DNA of 64,000 nt, taken from contig NZ_CP071057.1 in NCBI RefSeq assembly GCF_017161425.1, forward strand, positions 2,171,501 to 2,235,500, given 5' to 3'. How positions within the stretch are numbered: the stretch's first letter is position 1; each line of letters opens with the position of its first letter. This document shows positions 61,704 through 64,000 of the stretch, one piece after another. Source of the DNA: Marinicauda algicola (GTDB taxonomy: Bacteria; Pseudomonadota; Alphaproteobacteria; Caulobacterales; Maricaulaceae). A program made the translations under genes and the position numbers. Below the pieces are notes generated by a model, which did no database searches, was not told where the DNA came from, and worked only from the letters and a program-made list of their open reading frames with translations.

Positions 61704-62245
61704 GCGAAGCGCTTGCGGTTCTGCGCCCACTCCGCTTTAGTCTGGCCCCAGACGTCGACGATCATGCCGAAGCCGGCGACCTCCTCGTCGCGGCCGGTAT
61801 CGCGCGAGCCGAGCTTGCGCGCGACAGCCTGGGAATTGACGTTCTCGGCGGCGATCAGGTGTATCACCTCGTCCCAGCCGAGCGTGTCGAAGGCAAAGTC
61901 CAGCGAGGCGGCGGCCGCTTCCGGCCCGTAGCCCCTGCCCCAGTGATCGCGCAGGATCGACCAGCCGACCTCGGGCTGGCTCCAGCCATGAGGATACCAG
62001 GGTCCGACCCGGCCGACCCAGGCGCCGGTCTCGCGCTCCTCGACGGTGAAGAAGCCGTAGCCTCGAAAATGCCAGTGACCGACCAGCGCGGCGAGACTGC
62101 GCCAGGTCATGGGGGCGCTCTGCACCCCGCCGATATGGCGGGCCGCGACCTCGTCGCTCATCAGCGAGACGAAATGGGGGAAGTCACGCTCCTCCGGCAC
62201 GCGCAGGCGCAGCCGGGCGGTTTCGATGACGGGTCCGGAAATCAT
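61700..62245 (-). CDS. GNAT family acetyltransferase (RimJ/RimL type)
   Basis: 181 aa: IETARLRLRVPEERDFPHFVSLMSD at the start, GRVGPWYPHGWSQPEVGWSILRDHWGRGYGPEAAAASLDFAFDTLG holding the acetyl-CoA loop, and NVNSQAVARKLG at the end. It likely acetylates an N-terminus or small amine. The substrate is unknown. Confidence 0.88.
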   Translation of the reverse strand: MISGPVIETARLRLRVPEERDFPHFVSLMSDEVAARHIGGVQSAPMTWRSLAALVGHWHFRGYGFFTVEERETGAWVGRVGPWYPHGWSQPEVGWSILRDHWGRGYGPEAAAASLDFAFDTLGWDEVIHLIAAENVNSQAVARKLGSRDTGRDEEVAGFGMIVDVWGQTKAEWAQNRKRFA

Positions 62246-62472
62246 GGCAGTCGCGCGCTCCTCGGCCTGGCGAAGCGGGCCATAGCCCGGTGGCGCGGCC
62301 CCTGTCGAGTGACGAAGAATTCACGAAACCTCGCCGCGCGGCATTTGCACCCGGACACGCAGGCTGTCACACTTTCGCCCGCAGAGCCGTGGCAGACTCG
62401 CGAAACCATCGCCCGCCCGCTGACCATGAGAGACACTTGGCCGACCTGTTCCGCAAGCCCAGAGCCGGACCG

Positions 62473-62934
62473 ATGCGCCTGCTGGCGTATCTCGTGGTCT
62501 TTCCCGGCCTGGCGCTGGCGCTGAACGCCTGGATCTTCACCACCGGCGCGGCCGAGTGGGCGGCGAGCCTGGACAATCCGGCCTGGGCGCCGGCCGGCCC
62601 TGTGATCGGCGCGGTCTGGATCGCGCTGTTCGCGCTGATGGCGGTGAGCCTCTGGCTCGTGGACCGGGCGGGCCATCTCGAGACGCGAAGTCCCGCCCAG
62701 GCCCTGATCCTCGCCCAGTACCTCGTCAATATCGCCTGGACCTGGCTGTATTTCGGCGAGCGCAGCGTGGCGAACGGCTTCTACGTCACCGTGGGGGCAT
62801 TCGCGCTGTCGATCGCGGCCTTCGTCGCGATCTGGCGGGCCAACCGCAATGCCGCCCTGCTCTTCCTGCCGCTGGTGCTCTGGCTCGGCTTCGCGCTGGC
62901 GCTGAGCTATTCGATCTGGCAGCTCAATCCCTGA
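62473..62934 (+). CDS. tspO: TspO/MBR family membrane protein
   Basis: 153 aa with five membrane helices. Conserved motifs DNPAWAPAGPVIGAVWIALFALMAVSLWL and NIAWTWLYFG match TspO, a tetrapyrrole- and cholesterol-binding protein of the outer or inner membrane. ATG 62473 is chosen from the family start; the open frame upstream to 62290 lacks conservation. Its 3' end overlaps the convergent gene by 11 bases. Confidence 0.88.
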   Translation: MRLLAYLVVFPGLALALNAWIFTTGAAEWAASLDNPAWAPAGPVIGAVWIALFALMAVSLWLVDRAGHLETRSPAQALILAQYLVNIAWTWLYFGERSVANGFYVTVGAFALSIAAFVAIWRANRNAALLFLPLVLWLGFALALSYSIWQLNP

Positions 62935-63226
62935 ACCGGCGCCAGAGGAAGAGCGCGACGAGCAAGCCGGCGATCGCGAGCATGGCGAGTTCCAGGCGCG
63001 TCATCCCGAACAGGGCGGGCTCGAGCAGCGGGACGAGGCGCTCGAAACGGGCCGCGAGGCCGTCGCCCGCCTCCCCGCCGCGAAAGCCGACCGCAACCGC
63101 GACGAAGACCAGGATCGCTGCGCCGAAACCGGCGAGCTTGATCGCGCCCTCCACGCTCTCGGTGCGCGCATCGCGGGCCCGGCGGTCGCGCATGCGCCGG
63201 AGGCGCTCGCGGCTTCGCTGGCTCAT
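62924..63226 (-). CDS. Small two-helix membrane protein of unknown function
   Basis: 100 aa from ATG 63226 (GGAGGAGG upstream). A basic N-terminus (RSRERLRRMRDRRARDAR) is followed by two hydrophobic segments (KLAGFGAAILVFVAVAVGF, LELAMLAIAGLLVALFLW) and a basic end. No family recognised. Confidence 0.7.
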   Translation of the reverse strand: MSQRSRERLRRMRDRRARDARTESVEGAIKLAGFGAAILVFVAVAVGFRGGEAGDGLAARFERLVPLLEPALFGMTRLELAMLAIAGLLVALFLWRRFRD

Positions 63227-63480
63227 GACCGGTCCTCCTCCTGCGGTCTCTCCCTGACGCATTTTGCTTGTCGGCAGGGCGGGTTTCGGGCATAGTCCGG
63301 CGCGTACGGGCGGCCGAGACTATAAGTTAGGCCCGGCGGAAATACTGGACTACACGAAGTGGCAGCACGCCAGCACCTTCAGCTTTCCCCGACATGCAAG
63401 TCCGTTCGCCGCGACCGGGACGCCGGGCGGTCTATTTGCTATGCGCCGGACGCGGCGTGACTGGGGAAAGGCTCCCGACA

Positions 63481-63693
63481 ATGACTACCGGAACCGTGAA
63501 GTTCTTCAACACCCAGAAGGGCTTCGGCTTCATCACGCCGGACGACGGCGGCAAGGACGTCTTCGTTCACATCACCGCGGTCCAGTCCGCCGGCCTGCCG
63601 GGCCTGGCTGACGGCCAGCGCGTGTCCTTCGAAACCGAGCCGGACAAGCGCGGCAAGGGTCCGAAGGCCGTCAACCTGCAGCTGGCCGACTAA
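63481..63693 (+). CDS. Cold-shock domain protein
   Basis: 70 aa single cold-shock domain: [31 protein letters not shown] holds RNP1 (KGFGFI) and RNP2 (VFVHI). It binds single-stranded RNA or DNA. The gene is preceded by about 250 bases without a gene, which leaves room for the long 5' leader common for csp genes; no fold could be proven. Confidence 0.93.
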   Translation: MTTGTVKFFNTQKGFGFITPDDGGKDVFVHITAVQSAGLPGLADGQRVSFETEPDKRGKGPKAVNLQLAD

Positions 63694-63747
63694 GCCTCGC
63701 ATGCAGGACCGGATGGGCAGAGCCCGCCCCGGTCTGACGAAATCACG

Positions 63748-63783
63748 AAAAGGGCGCGGTCCCGCGAGGGAGCGCGCCTTTTT
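63748..63783 (+). terminator. Terminator of the cold-shock gene
   Basis: Stem AAAGGGCGCG / CGCGCCTTTT with a 14-base loop and a T-run of five. It stands before the convergent serine hydrolase. Confidence 0.8.
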
Positions 63784-63789
63784 CATGTC

Positions 63790-64000
63790 CTAGAGGCAGC
63801 GGTACGCTGCCTCGATGAGGCGCATGGCGCGCGCGTCCCCGACCAGCACCTCGCGCTGGCGGTTCATCACGTAGGCGCCCGAGACACCGCGCACCGGATC
63901 GGCGAAGGCGCAGGAGCCGCCGAAGCCGTAATGGCCGACGGCCCTGGGCTCGGGCCCGTAATGGCCGCTGTCGCGGTTGATCATCACCCCGCAGCCATAG
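63790..64000 (-). CDS. Serine hydrolase (beta-lactamase family), C-terminal fragment at window edge
   Basis: About 69 codons before the TAG at 63790; the rest lies beyond the window. The fragment has GHYGFGGSCAFADPVRGVSGAYVMNRQ, the C-terminal region of class C beta-lactamase-like serine hydrolases (the HxGxGG motif appears here as GHYGFGGS), and the ending IEAAYRCL. Active-site SxxK is outside the window. Confidence 0.75.
   Translation of the reverse strand, partial: YGCGVMINRDSGHYGPEPRAVGHYGFGGSCAFADPVRGVSGAYVMNRQREVLVGDARAMRLIEAAYRCL

Overview
The window is about 64 kb of high-GC chromosome with few and short intergenic spaces. It looks like an alphaproteobacterium, probably a marine or stalked relative of Caulobacter (Maricaulales/Hyphomonadaceae-like). 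Grounds: an RcdA-type (DUF1465) cell-cycle adaptor and a TrcR-type (DUF1013) regulator sit together with small alphaproteobacterial families (DUF1192, DUF465). The ValRS is of the archaeal/Rickettsia type and the ProRS of the archaeal/eukaryotic type. Many exported peptidases and lipoproteins suggest a protein-degrading lifestyle. The species assignment is inference.

Layout, core part. 1-9.4 kb: truncated site-2 protease, valS, PepSY membrane protein, a large soluble multi-PAS histidine kinase and a fused peptide-ABC ATPase. 9.4-20 kb: exported M16 and S9 peptidases, TetR regulator with a divergent small membrane protein, FKBP lipoprotein-argE, DUF1501-DUF1800 operon. 20-31 kb: gap-pgk-fba glycolytic cluster, secreted protein, NlpC/P60-like protein, thiE-Sel1 pair, metallo-beta-lactamase-fold protein divergent from a ToxR-like membrane regulator, efp-suhB, pseudoazurin. 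31-42 kb: methyltransferase plus unknown membrane protein, MotA/MotB-like pair, rpmE, rcdA/DUF1192/trcR group, SDR and TPR proteins, ubiX flanked by two DUF465 genes. 42-51 kb: diguanylate cyclase, purEK, monooxygenase-DUF2855 operon, carboxylesterase, Dcp peptidase. 56-64 kb: proS, PhoD-like phosphatase, DUF1036 protein, LytTR regulator divergent from a DUF2306 operon, tspO, cold-shock gene and a truncated serine hydrolase.

The accessory part is 51,486-56,311. This lower-GC block is bounded by perfect 22-bp inverted repeats, which are themselves flanked by an 11-bp direct repeat. It therefore reads as one intact 4.8-kb transposon of the IS1595 (ISXO2-like) type, inserted between the divergent dcp and proS genes. 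Besides the zinc-ribbon DDE transposase it carries a GIY-YIG nuclease-like gene starting on the base after the transposase stop, a second GIY-YIG protein, a TM2 protein overlapping a superinfection-immunity-like membrane protein, a winged-helix-like protein that is probably leaderless, a small DUF6471 regulator divergent from the transposase, and a decayed IS5-type transposase. An 18-bp operator-like motif at the transposase promoter recurs (15 of 18 bases) just inside the right end. This transposase/GIY-YIG/DUF6471 arrangement with membrane-immunity cargo is the strongest candidate for an undescribed system here.

No rRNA, tRNA or CRISPR array was recognised. Four convergent gene pairs share their stop codons in the tetranucleotide CTAG, and several operons use ATGA/GTGA overlaps, which fits a compact genome.
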